A stretch of DNA of 64,000 nucleotides from Peptococcaceae bacterium 1198_IL3148 (GCA_036763105.1 JBAIYS010000007.1:86063-150062); one strand, 5' to 3'. Shown: positions 26,190-34,591, counted from the stretch's first letter. The notes: a model not told the origin generated them from the sequence alone. Translations and numbers: made by a program.

Positions 26190-28970
26190 ATGGATTACGG
26201 TAAAACACTAAACCTGCCCAAAACAGAGTTCCCCATGCGGGGCAATTTACCCCAGCGGGAACCGGAAACATTAAACTGGTGGGAAGAAGTTGACATCTAT
26301 AGGCAAGTACAGGAGAAGAACAAAGGCAAGGAAAAATTTATTTTACACGATGGACCGCCCTATGCCAACGGTCACATCCATTTAGGCCATGTTTTAAACA
26401 AGGTATTAAAGGATATTATTGTCAAGTATCATTCCATGGCCGGCTATGATGCTCCATATGTACCTGGTTGGGATACCCACGGGTTGCCAATTGAACAGCA
26501 GGCCATTAAAAATTTAAAAATTAACCGTCACCAAGTGGATCCGGTTGATTTTAGAAAACAGTGCCAAGATTATGCGATGAAGTTTGTGGACATCCAAAGG
26601 GAAGAATTTAAGCGTTTAGGGGTGCGCGGGGATTGGGAACGTCCTTATTTAACGCTGATACCTAAATACGAAGCTAAACAAATTCGTGTATTTGGTGAAA
26701 TGGCCAAAAAGGGTTACATTTATAAAGGTCTGAAACCGGTGTACTGGTGTGCCAGTTGCGAAACCGCTTTGGCAGAGGCAGAGGTTGAATACCATGACAA
26801 GTCATCACCATCTATTTATGTCAAGTTCCCGGTGGTGGATGGTAAAGGCTTGCTGCCCGAAGATAACAACACCTATGTGGTTATTTGGACCACCACCCCT
26901 TGGACATTACCTGCCAACGTAGCTATATCTATTCATCCGGAATTGGATTATGTACTGGTGCAGGTTGGTGCAGAAAAACACCTAATTGCCAAAGCACTGA
27001 TGGAAAGCTATGCTAAAGTTGTTGGCCAAGAGCAGCTGACAGTGGTTAAAGAAATTAAAGGTGAGCAGTTAGAATATGTTCATTGTCGCCATCCCTTTGT
27101 AGAGCGGGATTCGGTGTTGATTCTCGGTGATCATGTCACCACCGACAGTGGTACCGGATGTGTACACACCGCCCCTGGTCATGGTGAAGAAGACTTCTTT
27201 GTGGGTAAAAAGTACAACTTGCAAGTAATATCTCCGGTGGACAACCGCGGTCGATTTACCCAAGAGGGTGGCAAGTTTGCGGGACAAAAAATTTGGGATG
27301 CTAACAAAGAAGTGCTGGAGGAACTGGAAGCCCGGGATAGATTGGTACATCAACACAACATCGACCACTCCTACCCCCACTGCTGGCGTTGTAAACAACC
27401 AATTTTTTACCGGGCCACCGAGCAGTGGTTTGCGTCAGTGGATGGTTTTAGACAACAGGCGCTGGACGCAATCCGCAACAAGGTGCGGTTTATTCCAACT
27501 TGGGGTGAAGATCGCATCTATAACATGATCGAGGGGCGCGGTGATTGGTGTATTTCCCGTCAGCGCACTTGGGGTGTACCAATTCCCATCTTCTATTGTA
27601 AAGATTGTGGTAAGGAGCTAATCACTGAAGAAACCATTGCCCATTTGGAAAAAATCATTGCCGAACACGGTTCTGACGCTTGGTTCGCCAGAGAAGCCAA
27701 GGACCTAATGCCTGAGAACACCAAGTGTGACTGTGGCTGCACTGAATTTACCAAAGAAACAGATATTATGGACGTGTGGTTCGACTCCGGTTCCAGCCAC
27801 AAAGGTGTACTGGATCAACCGGATTTGTGGCCAGAACTGCGCTGGCCCGCTGATTTATATTTGGAAGGTAGTGACCAACATCGCGGTTGGTTTAACTCCT
27901 CACTATCCACAGCCATTGCAGTGGATGGAGAACCTCCCTATAAAGCGGTGTTGACCCATGGCTTTTTGGTAGATGAAAAGGGACGCAAAATGTCTAAATC
28001 ACTGGGCAATGTGGTGGACCCCTTAAAGGTTATCAAGCAAATGGGTGCTGATATTTTAAGATTGTGGGTAGCCTCTGCGGAATATCGCAGTGATTTAGCT
28101 GTGTCCGATAATATCCTTAAGCAAACCACCGAGGCTTACCGCAAGATTAGAAATACCATCCGTTTTCTGTTGGGCAACTTAAATGGGTTTGATCCAGCGC
28201 AAAATAGTATAACATATAATGAAATGTTAGAACTAGACCGTTGGGCATTGCTGAGATTGCACCGATTAAACGAAAAAGTACTGAAGGCATACCATGATTA
28301 TGAATTCCACGTGGTTTACCATGCTGTGCACAATTTCTGTGTTACTGACATGAGTGCCCGTTATTTAGATATCATCAAAGACCGTTTGTACACCGCTCCG
28401 GCTGAATCTAAGGAACGTCGGTCAGCCCAAACGGTGCTATATCAAGTGCTTGATTCACTGGTAAGGCTGTTGACACCGATATTGGCCTTCACCAGTGAAG
28501 AAGTATATCGACATATGCCAAAACCGACAGATAGCCCCGTTAGCGTACAGTTATTGGATATGCCCGAGGTTAATGAGGCATATTTGGATATCGAACTGGA
28601 ACAAAAATGGGATCGCATCATGCAAGTTAGATCTGAGGTGTTAAAACACCTAGAGAATGCTCGCAAAGAAAAATTCATTGGTAACTCCCTAGAAGCTGCA
28701 GTTCATATATACGCTGAGGGTGAATTGTATGACTTTTTAAAGCCAATGGAAAATGAATTTGCTACTTTGTTTATCACTTCCCAGGCTTACTTGCATAACG
28801 GTAATGCTGAAGGCTTAGCAATCAGTGATAATGTCAGTGGTCTGGCTGTAAAAGTCGAAAAGGCTACCGGTGAAAAGTGCGAACGCTGTTGGATGTATCA
28901 TAAAGAAGTGGGTCAACACCAAGAACACCCAACCCTATGCCCCCGCTGTGCCGGTGTATTGACCAAGTAA
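26190..28970 (+). CDS. ileS: Isoleucyl-tRNA synthetase
   Basis: IleRS charges tRNA-Ile and edits misactivated valine. The 926-residue product has the HIGH motif as GHIHLGHVLNK near residue 60, the CP1 editing domain with TTPWTLPAN near 232, KMSKS in DEKGRKMSKSLGNV near 600, an anticodon-binding helical domain, and a C-terminal zinc finger CERCWMYHKE...CPRC. The length is typical of the bacterial (type 1) enzyme. I chose ATG 26190 because it follows AAGAGGTGA; the open frame upstream runs into the T-box terminator. The gene is T-box controlled. Confidence 0.98.
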   Translation: MDYGKTLNLPKTEFPMRGNLPQREPETLNWWEEVDIYRQVQEKNKGKEKFILHDGPPYANGHIHLGHVLNKVLKDIIVKYHSMAGYDAPYVPGWDTHGLPIEQQAIKNLKINRHQVDPVDFRKQCQDYAMKFVDIQREEFKRLGVRGDWERPYLTLIPKYEAKQIRVFGEMAKKGYIYKGLKPVYWCASCETALAEAEVEYHDKSSPSIYVKFPVVDGKGLLPEDNNTYVVIWTTTPWTLPANVAISIHPELDYVLVQVGAEKHLIAKALMESYAKVVGQEQLTVVKEIKGEQLEYVHCRHPFVERDSVLILGDHVTTDSGTGCVHTAPGHGEEDFFVGKKYNLQVISPVDNRGRFTQEGGKFAGQKIWDANKEVLEELEARDRLVHQHNIDHSYPHCWRCKQPIFYRATEQWFASVDGFRQQALDAIRNKVRFIPTWGEDRIYNMIEGRGDWCISRQRTWGVPIPIFYCKDCGKELITEETIAHLEKIIAEHGSDAWFAREAKDLMPENTKCDCGCTEFTKETDIMDVWFDSGSSHKGVLDQPDLWPELRWPADLYLEGSDQHRGWFNSSLSTAIAVDGEPPYKAVLTHGFLVDEKGRKMSKSLGNVVDPLKVIKQMGADILRLWVASAEYRSDLAVSDNILKQTTEAYRKIRNTIRFLLGNLNGFDPAQNSITYNEMLELDRWALLRLHRLNEKVLKAYHDYEFHVVYHAVHNFCVTDMSARYLDIIKDRLYTAPAESKERRSAQTVLYQVLDSLVRLLTPILAFTSEEVYRHMPKPTDSPVSVQLLDMPEVNEAYLDIELEQKWDRIMQVRSEVLKHLENARKEKFIGNSLEAAVHIYAEGELYDFLKPMENEFATLFITSQAYLHNGNAEGLAISDNVSGLAVKVEKATGEKCERCWMYHKEVGQHQEHPTLCPRCAGVLTK

Positions 28971-28981
28971 AAAAATAAGAG

Positions 28982-29104
28982 AAGGGGCTGTTGCAAAACT
29001 TTGCCACAGCCCCTTTATTAACGAAACCCAGGTGTCTTTTGCCTTCGCTTTTAGATAAAAGGTTAATTGAAAAACCCAGCACCTGCTGCAGGTAGCGAAC
29101 GGCA
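28982..29104 (+). repeat. Dispersed hairpin repeat (copy A), also terminator of ileS
   Basis: AAGGGGCTGTTGCAAA (28982-28997) pairs with TTTGCCACAGCCCCTT at 15 of 16 positions and is followed by T-rich sequence, so it can end ileS transcripts. Bases 29017-29104 continue with sequence shared with the copies at 7017 and, inverted, at 38843. The remaining 37 bases to the ATPase stop are non-coding. Confidence 0.75.
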
Positions 29105-29141
29105 TATAGTGACGCAGCGAACCGAAGTTAGCGAAGGAGGT

Positions 29142-31040
29142 TTAATTGGTTTCTCTATATTTAAGCAGTCGCATGGCGTTTAGGATCACCAACAGCACAC
29201 TGGCTTCGTGAACCAGCATACCCGATGCCAACACCACAACATTGCCCATTACTCCCATCAATAACACCAGCACCACCAGCACCGCAAAGCTTACATTTTG
29301 TTTGATATTGCTAAGGGTGTGGCGACTGAGACCAATGGCATAGGAGAGTTTTTCCAACCGATCTGCCATTAACACTAGATCTGCTGTCTCCATAGCGACG
29401 TCGGTTCCGGCAGCTCCCATGGCAATGCCCACATCGGCGGTGGCCATGGCCGGAGCATCGTTAATGCCGTCACCCACCATAGCAACAATTTTTCCTCGTT
29501 GCTTTAGGGTTTTGATTACATCCACCTTCTGTTCTGGTAACATTTCCGCGTGGAACTCATCAATTTCCAATTGCTGAGCGATGGCTTTGGCAGTTCGTTT
29601 GTTGTCTCCGGTCAGCATGACTACCTTTTGAACGCCGCTACGTTTAAGGCGGGATACCAACGTGAGGGCATCTTGCCGGGGTACATCGGCGACGAAAATT
29701 ACTCCCAGTATCACTTGACCTTCAACTACCATCATGCCGGTACGACCTAGATTTTCCTCCGCTGCCATGCGCTGTTCCACTGCATCATCAATAATAACAC
29801 CTTGATCTAGCATCAGCTTGCGATTGCCCACCAACACAGTTTTGCCTGCCACGGTGGCCGCCACACCATGACCGGGAACCACTTGAAAATCGGTAACTTC
29901 TGGCAACGGGCCTTTGAGAGAGGCATATTCCACCACCGGCTTGGCTAACGGATGTTCGGACATTTTTTCCACCGCCGCGGCTTTCAATAACATATCTGTC
30001 TCACTACCGCTTCTTACCCATACGCTGGTTACCTTAGGTTGCCCCACTGTGAGAGTACCGGTTTTGTCCAGCACCACCACATCTATTTTTCCTGCCTTTT
30101 CCAAATGCTCTCCGCCTTTAATTAACACCCCTTGGCGGGCGGCGTTGCCAATACCAGCCACTATGGAAACCGGTGTGGCAATCACCAGTGCACCTGGGCA
30201 AGCGATGACAAGCAATGTTAAAGCTGTAATGGGATTTTTAGTTATGAGATAGACCAACACGGCCACCAAAATGATGCCCGGGGTATAGTAGCGGGCAAAG
30301 TTTTCTAATATTTGTTGGCTACGGGCTTTTTCTCCCTGGGCTTCCTCAACCAATTCGATGATTCGGGCAAAGGTGGTATCTTCACCGGACTTCTCGGTTT
30401 CAATTTCTAAATAGCCAGCTTCGTTAATGGTGCCGCTAAAAACAGAATCGCCCACCGTTTTTTCCATTGGCAGTGATTCACCGGTGATGGCCGCTTGGTT
30501 AACTGACGCTCGGCCGGTTATAATTTTACCATCCACCGGAATCTTTTCACCGGAACGTACAACTACTAAATCTCCCTGTTGTACATCTTCGGCCGGCATT
30601 TCAATTTCTTCTCCGTTCTTTAACACCCGGGCCACTTGAGGAGCCAACTCCATCAGTTTTCTTAGGGCATCGCGGGTCTTATCCATGGTGCGCGCTTCTA
30701 AATAGGAACCCAGTGAAAACAGAAAGGTCACCACTGCTGCCTCCCAGTATTCACCGATGACGATGGCCCCTAAGGCAGCAAGGGTTACTAAGGCATTAAT
30801 ACCCAGCACTCGGAACCGCAAGGCATGTAAGGCACTGATGGCAATACGGTATCCTGCCACCACTGTAGCCAAAATCATCAGTGAGTTAGCCAGTAACGGG
30901 CTAAATTCTAAGCGACCAATTAGCCAGCCAATAACTATTAACAGGCCGGAAATGGTGGTAATAATTAATTTTTGTTGGGAAATCCACAAATTTTTCAGCA
31001 TTGTCAGGTGATTGCCCGGGCGCCTTACATCGGGTTCCAT
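29142..31040 (-). CDS. Heavy-metal translocating P1B-type ATPase with CPG motif
   Basis: This pump exports or imports transition metal ions using ATP. The 632-residue product has membrane pairs at the N-terminus, an actuator with ITGESLP, the intramembrane metal motif as IACPGALVIATP near residue 285, DKTGTLT (phospho-acceptor), SEHPLAK (nucleotide HP motif), MLTGDNKRTAK and GDGINDAPAMATADVG. The usual Cu or Zn/Cd pumps have CPC; here it is CPG, so the metal is uncertain. There is no N-terminal HMA domain, but a separate HMA protein is encoded 12 nt upstream. ATG 31040 follows AAGGAGG by 7 nt. An FNR-type promoter lies further upstream. Confidence 0.93.
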   Translation of the reverse strand: MEPDVRRPGNHLTMLKNLWISQQKLIITTISGLLIVIGWLIGRLEFSPLLANSLMILATVVAGYRIAISALHALRFRVLGINALVTLAALGAIVIGEYWEAAVVTFLFSLGSYLEARTMDKTRDALRKLMELAPQVARVLKNGEEIEMPAEDVQQGDLVVVRSGEKIPVDGKIITGRASVNQAAITGESLPMEKTVGDSVFSGTINEAGYLEIETEKSGEDTTFARIIELVEEAQGEKARSQQILENFARYYTPGIILVAVLVYLITKNPITALTLLVIACPGALVIATPVSIVAGIGNAARQGVLIKGGEHLEKAGKIDVVVLDKTGTLTVGQPKVTSVWVRSGSETDMLLKAAAVEKMSEHPLAKPVVEYASLKGPLPEVTDFQVVPGHGVAATVAGKTVLVGNRKLMLDQGVIIDDAVEQRMAAEENLGRTGMMVVEGQVILGVIFVADVPRQDALTLVSRLKRSGVQKVVMLTGDNKRTAKAIAQQLEIDEFHAEMLPEQKVDVIKTLKQRGKIVAMVGDGINDAPAMATADVGIAMGAAGTDVAMETADLVLMADRLEKLSYAIGLSRHTLSNIKQNVSFAVLVVLVLLMGVMGNVVVLASGMLVHEASVLLVILNAMRLLKYRETN

Positions 31041-31052
31041 TGCCACACCTCC

Positions 31053-31268
31053 TTAGCGTTTTTCTATCACTCGATAGCCGGTTTTGGCAATTATTTTTTC
31101 AATCTCTTCCAGCGTAATTTGATCAGCATGGTATTGAATTTTCACTTTACCAGTGGCATAGTTTACATTGGCTTTTTGGATTCCCTTTTGCCTTTCTAAA
31201 ATAAGCCCCATCTTTTGAGCACAGTCCGGGCAACCCAGGCCTTCTAAACGATAAGTTATTTCCTTCAT
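31053..31268 (-). CDS. Heavy-metal-associated (HMA) domain chaperone
   Basis: The 71-residue single-domain ferredoxin-like metal carrier has LEGLGCPDCAQKM (C-x2-C) in the first loop and the second half VNYATGKVKIQY. It resembles the N-terminal domain of CadA/ZntA-type pumps, and the partner ATPase lacks that domain, so the domain has been split off as a small protein that likely hands metal to the pump. AGGAGG is 7 nt before the ATG. It is co-directional with the ATPase, 12 nt away. Metal identity is not readable from CPDC alone. Confidence 0.9.
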   Translation of the reverse strand: MKEITYRLEGLGCPDCAQKMGLILERQKGIQKANVNYATGKVKIQYHADQITLEEIEKIIAKTGYRVIEKR

Positions 31269-31314
31269 GTAAAAACCTCCTACAAAATTTTATAAAGCTT
31301 CTCTAATCCAGGTT

Positions 31315-31443
31315 TTAAGTATCAACATCATCAATTTTATCCACTGCGGCGGCGACATTTAGCTCTGATAGCACATCGAACAGACTTTGTTCTAAACCCT
31401 GGCAAACTTTACAACCCTTCGCCCCCAGCAATTTTATATCCAC
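31315..31443 (-). pseudogene. Short thioredoxin-like CxxC ORF, probably truncated
   Basis: A 42-codon frame starts at GTG and reads DIKLLGAKGCKVCQGLEQSL, then LNVAAAVDKIDDVDT and stop. It resembles the first half of small redox proteins of about 77 residues (thioredoxin-3 / redox-active disulfide type), which carry GC-x2-C and then continue through a TPALVI segment; that second half is absent. AGGTGGTGA lies upstream. I cannot tell whether it is a decayed gene or a deliberately short peptide. It is the first open frame after the FNR-type promoter and precedes the HMA gene by 46 nt. Confidence 0.5.
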
Positions 31444-31488
31444 ATATAGAGTTCACCACCTTTGACCAGTTGTTTTTTTGTTAAATTG

Positions 31489-31530
31489 ATTGTATTTCAG
31501 ATTACCTTTAGTAACATTGATACAAATCAA
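31489..31530 (-). promoter_or_regulatory. Class II FNR-type promoter for the metal ATPase operon
   Basis: TTGATACAAATCAA (31517-31530) is a perfect TTGAT-N4-ATCAA FNR dyad. On the minus strand TACAAT (31494 to 31489) is a good -10. With +1 at 31482 the dyad centre falls at -41.5, the standard class II activation position. Confidence 0.72.
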
Positions 31531-31531
31531 A

Positions 31532-31555
31532 AAAAGAGAGGTTTTCCTCTCTTTT
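31532..31555 (-). terminator. Terminator of the Crp/Fnr gene
   Basis: AAAAGAGAGG and CCTCTCTTTT form a perfect 10-bp stem around TTTT. On the minus strand a run of seven T follows and runs directly into the FNR dyad. Confidence 0.82.
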
Positions 31556-32261
31556 AATCGGTAATGATGGTGGATAGTTTTTCTTTGTTACGGATGATGA
31601 TGTTTTTATGTCCCTCTGTGGTGATAATGCCAGCGGTCTGAAATTTAGTCAATTTTCGACTGACTGTTTCTGTGGTTGTGCCCAACAGATTGGCAATTTC
31701 TCGCCGCGATAGGTTTACCGAAACTTCAATACCTTGGGCGGTGCGAATTCCTTGTTTATCTGCCATCATCATTAACCAGGAAGCCAGCCGCTCCTCAATA
31801 TTTTTTAACGTTAAGTCTATAATAAAATTTTCCGCAGCGGCCAACCGCTCACTCAAGGCTGCCATAATGCTAATGGACATTTCCGGATTTTCTTTAACCA
31901 GAATTTTAAAGTCCTCCCTTGGTATCATACATAAACCGGTGTCCTCCATGGCCTCGCCGTTAAGGGAATGATGTTCGTCCTTAAACAGACTAAGTTCTCC
32001 AAAAAAATCTCCTTGTTCCAGTATGCGGACAATTTGCTGTCGGCCATCCTTGGAAACTTCGTATATTTTTACTCTGCCATAGCGTACTATGTAGAGGTGG
32101 TCAGAGCGATCCCCCTGTAAAAATAAAACATTTCCCTTTTGGTAGTCTTTTTTTCTAATGAGCCCATTGACCTTTTGTAGTTCTCTATAGCTCAGGGTTT
32201 TGAAGATTGGTACTGTACTGGCACAGATATGTCTTAACTCATTGGCATTAAATATATGCAT
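31554..32261 (-). CDS. Crp/Fnr family transcriptional regulator
   Basis: The 235-residue regulator has an N-terminal cyclic-nucleotide-type beta-roll (about 20-130: LFLQGDRSDHLYIVRYGRVKIYEV, GDFFGELSLF), a long dimer helix and a C-terminal winged helix with RREIANLLGTTTETVSRKLTKFQ. The recognition helix keeps the E-x2-SR pattern of E. coli FNR, which reads TTGAT half-sites, and a perfect TTGAT-N4-ATCAA site lies just downstream. Only two Cys (16 and 114) are present, so a four-Cys FNR Fe-S cluster is not possible. The ATG at 32261 follows GAGGTG; ligand unknown. Confidence 0.9.
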   Translation of the reverse strand: MHIFNANELRHICASTVPIFKTLSYRELQKVNGLIRKKDYQKGNVLFLQGDRSDHLYIVRYGRVKIYEVSKDGRQQIVRILEQGDFFGELSLFKDEHHSLNGEAMEDTGLCMIPREDFKILVKENPEMSISIMAALSERLAAAENFIIDLTLKNIEERLASWLMMMADKQGIRTAQGIEVSVNLSRREIANLLGTTTETVSRKLTKFQTAGIITTEGHKNIIIRNKEKLSTIITD

Positions 32262-32448
32262 CAAATTCACCTCATAATGCTTTACTTAATTATTAATTGT
32301 ATCACAGCTGTACCGGAACAAGTTAAGCAACCGAGGTTTTGTAATATATTTATGTATGTTAAATGTTATCCTTAACTATTACTGGTTAATAAAGTTAAAG
32401 AAAAGTTGTCTGAAAACATTTGGTGTGATAAAATTTGCTTTGATTAAT

Positions 32449-32472
32449 AAAATAGGGTTATTACTCTATTTT
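32449..32472. promoter_or_regulatory. Inverted repeat upstream of Cys-cluster hypothetical gene
   Basis: AAAATAGGGT and ACTCTATTTT pair at 9 of 10 positions around TATT, ending 6 nt before the ribosome site. It may be an operator or an RNA hairpin; no T-run follows. Confidence 0.45.
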
Positions 32473-32492
32473 ACAGAATGGAGGAGTATAAC

Positions 32493-32777
32493 TTGTTCAG
32501 TGGAACCATTCATCCTGAAAATATTGCTAAGCTAGATCAGCAAGATATGGAAAAACTAATTTTTGCTATCCTAGGCCATGTTAACAGGTCATTGTCATAC
32601 AATACCGGGCCCCTCGAGCTGTCCAACCGTATTCTCACAGAGCTGATAGAAACAGACCTTTTGGAAATAAAAACCGAGGGATGTGGGGGATGTAGTTCTT
32701 GTTCAACAACCCCCAAAAAAGAAAAGAGTAAGATTAAACGGGAAGGTAAAATCATTCAATTTCCCAAGGGAGAGTAA
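32493..32777 (+). CDS. Hypothetical protein with C-x2-C-x2-C cluster
   Basis: This is a 94-residue protein I cannot name. The first 60 residues look helical (IHPENIAKLDQQDMEKLIFAI, NRILTELIETDLLEI); then comes EGCGGCSSCSTTPKK with three closely spaced Cys, then a Lys-rich tail ending IIQFPKGE. The Cys group could bind metal or an Fe-S cluster, but there is no direct support. I chose TTG 32493, six nt after GGAGGAG; the ATG at 32478 lies on top of that site. It is convergent with the SASP gene (1 nt apart) and divergent from the Crp/Fnr gene. Confidence 0.6.
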   Translation: MFSGTIHPENIAKLDQQDMEKLIFAILGHVNRSLSYNTGPLELSNRILTELIETDLLEIKTEGCGGCSSCSTTPKKEKSKIKREGKIIQFPKGE

Positions 32778-32778
32778 C

Positions 32779-33003
32779 TCATTTGGAAGGATTTTTGGCT
32801 TTATAGTCAGTATAAATACCTTTTTTAATTCGTTGCGTGATAATACCGCCAATGCGCCCTGTTTGTTTGGCATTTAATGCCCCCCAACCGTATTGGCGGA
32901 TAGTTTCGCCCAAACCAAGTTCTTCAGCCACTTCCATCCGCCACAAATCTTCTTTGGTGGGTGATTTAGGTTTTTTATTTCTTTTGGATTTTCTGACGGT
33001 CAT
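32779..33003 (-). CDS. Alpha/beta-type small acid-soluble spore protein (SspF-like)
   Basis: SASPs coat spore DNA and favour spore-photoproduct chemistry that SPL then repairs. The 74-residue product has a basic N-terminus, MEVAEELGLGETIRQYGWGALNAKQTGRIGG and ITQRIKKG, matching the alpha/beta SASP pattern of ELG-x-G ... G-x-G ... GG. The WG motif recalls Bacillus SspF. It is more divergent than typical major SASPs and lacks an obvious GPR cleavage site (TEFA). AGGGGGTG lies 6 nt before the ATG. A sigma-G-like promoter candidate is upstream. Confidence 0.8.
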   Translation of the reverse strand: MTVRKSKRNKKPKSPTKEDLWRMEVAEELGLGETIRQYGWGALNAKQTGRIGGIITQRIKKGIYTDYKAKNPSK

Positions 33004-33021
33004 GATGACACCCCCTGAGAA

Positions 33022-33051
33022 TATTCTGCCTGATTAACAATAAAATATTAG
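33022..33051 (-). promoter_or_regulatory. Candidate sigma-G/sigma-F promoter of the SASP gene
   Basis: On the minus strand CTAATA (33051-33046), 17 nt, then CAGAATA (33028-33022) resembles forespore promoters (GhATA-N17/18-CATnnTA). The match is partial. Confidence 0.35.
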
Positions 33052-33156
33052 TGACGGTGGATTTTTTAATGTTTTAAAAATTCAAGCAGGACTATTTTGA
33101 GCAACGGCGAACTTCAACATTAATCTTAAAATTTAATAAAGCCGAATGATGGTGGT

Positions 33157-33376
33157 GGGAGAGGGCCTATATAAGGACGCCGAAGGAGCAAGGCTATTAC
33201 CGGCTGGCTGATAGTTGAAACTCTCAGGCAAAATGACTGCTACCTGACGGAACTCTGGAGAGATCCGAACAGTGGACACCCACGGGGAAGCCCCTGGATA
33301 ACACACAAGTGATGGGGGTAATCTCTCAGGTAACCGGACAGAGCAACCAGCATTTGTGGTTTTGTTCTGTCTTTTT
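33157..33376 (+). ncRNA. Tandem glycine riboswitch with terminator
   Basis: Aptamer 1 starts near 33158 (GAGAGGGCC, GCCGAAGGAGCAAG, AACTCTCAGGC). Aptamer 2 follows from about 33257 (GGAGAGATCCGAAC, CGGGGAAGCCCC, AATCTCTCAGGTAACCGG). The expression platform is GACAGAGCAACCA (33337-33349) against TGGTTTTGTTCTGTC, then five T. Glycine binding is expected to prevent termination and turn on the gcv operon. Confidence 0.93.
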
Positions 33377-33460
33377 GCTTTTTTCTACATGGGGTCAGGA
33401 GTAATGCAAATATTATGTTTTCATCATACTAATAAAGTATAGTTAAACGGAGGAGATTTA

Positions 33461-34552
33461 ATGGTAGAGCTAAAGCGTACTCCACTTTATCAAGTGCACA
33501 AAGAGTTGGGCGCTAAACTGGTTGAATTTGGTGGCTGGGAAATGCCGGTGCAGTATCAAGGTATCCTTAAAGAACATCAAGCGGTTCGTGAGGCTGCGGG
33601 GTTGTTTGATGTATCCCATATGGGTGAGTTTCTGGTGGCTGGAGAAGATGCCCTTAATTTTCTTCAACAATTGGTGACCAACGACGTTTCTAAAATAGGC
33701 ATTGGCAAAGTTATGTACACCACCATGGTCAAAGAAGATGGCGGGGTGGTGGACGATTTATTAATTTATAACCTTGGCTTGCACCGCTATCTAATGGTGG
33801 TAAATGCCGGAAATATTACAAAGGATTTTAACTGGGTTAAACAAAATCTGGTCGGTGATGCCGATGTGGCTGATAAATCAGATGAATTTGCATTGCTGGC
33901 GTTGCAAGGTCCGGTGGCGGAAAAGGTGCTTCAGACATTAACCCCATTGCAGTTAAATACCATTGGCCCGTTCCAATTTGCCATGGGAGTAATTGGTGGC
34001 GTGGCCTGTTTAATATCCCGTACCGGTTACACCGGAGAGGATGGCTTTGAGATGTACTGCCACCCGGACGAGGTGGAACATTTATGGCGGGCTATATTAG
34101 AAGCCGGCAAGAATGATGGCGTGGTGCCTGCGGGGCTGGGTGCCAGAGATACCTTGCGATTTGAAGCTGCACTACCGCTTTACGGGCATGAATTAACTGA
34201 TCAAATTAACCCTCTAATGGCAGGACTTTCTTGGACAGTAAAGTTTGACAAAGAAGATTTTATTGGTAAAGAGGCTTTACTTAAAGTGAAGGAACAAGGG
34301 GTTTCCTATAAGTTAGTGGGTTTAGAGATGATCGAAAGGGGGATTGCCCGGGCAGAGTATCCTGTACAAAAGGATGGACATGGTATTGGCTGGGTAACCT
34401 CCGGTAGTTTTTCACCAACCCTTAATGCTAATTTGGCGTTAGCCTATGTTAGACCAGAGTATGCAGCGCTAGAAACTGAATTGGCGGTGGTAATCCGGGG
34501 TAAGGCTGTTAAGGCAAAGGTGATTAAGAAACCTTTCTACAAGAAAGGCTAA
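33461..34552 (+). CDS. gcvT: Glycine cleavage system T-protein (aminomethyltransferase)
   Basis: GcvT moves the methylene group from aminomethyl-lipoyl H-protein to tetrahydrofolate and releases ammonia. The 363-residue product starts LKRTPLYQVHKELGAKLVEFGGWEMPVQY, has GLFDVSHMGEF, TRTGYTGEDGFE and GLGARDTLRFEAALPLYGHEL with the conserved catalytic Asp. CGGAGGAG precedes the ATG. It is the first gene behind the glycine riboswitch and is followed by gcvH, gcvPA and gcvPB. No lpd (L-protein) is in the window. Confidence 0.98.
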   Translation: MVELKRTPLYQVHKELGAKLVEFGGWEMPVQYQGILKEHQAVREAAGLFDVSHMGEFLVAGEDALNFLQQLVTNDVSKIGIGKVMYTTMVKEDGGVVDDLLIYNLGLHRYLMVVNAGNITKDFNWVKQNLVGDADVADKSDEFALLALQGPVAEKVLQTLTPLQLNTIGPFQFAMGVIGGVACLISRTGYTGEDGFEMYCHPDEVEHLWRAILEAGKNDGVVPAGLGARDTLRFEAALPLYGHELTDQINPLMAGLSWTVKFDKEDFIGKEALLKVKEQGVSYKLVGLEMIERGIARAEYPVQKDGHGIGWVTSGSFSPTLNANLALAYVRPEYAALETELAVVIRGKAVKAKVIKKPFYKKG

Positions 34553-34591
34553 ATATAACAATAGTAATTGATTTTGAGGGAGGAATTTTTA

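Noticed and set aside
29550..31199. Several plus-strand open frames opposite the metal ATPase
   Set aside because: They are shadows of the minus-strand ATPase and HMA genes; no ribosome sites and no recognisable protein pattern.
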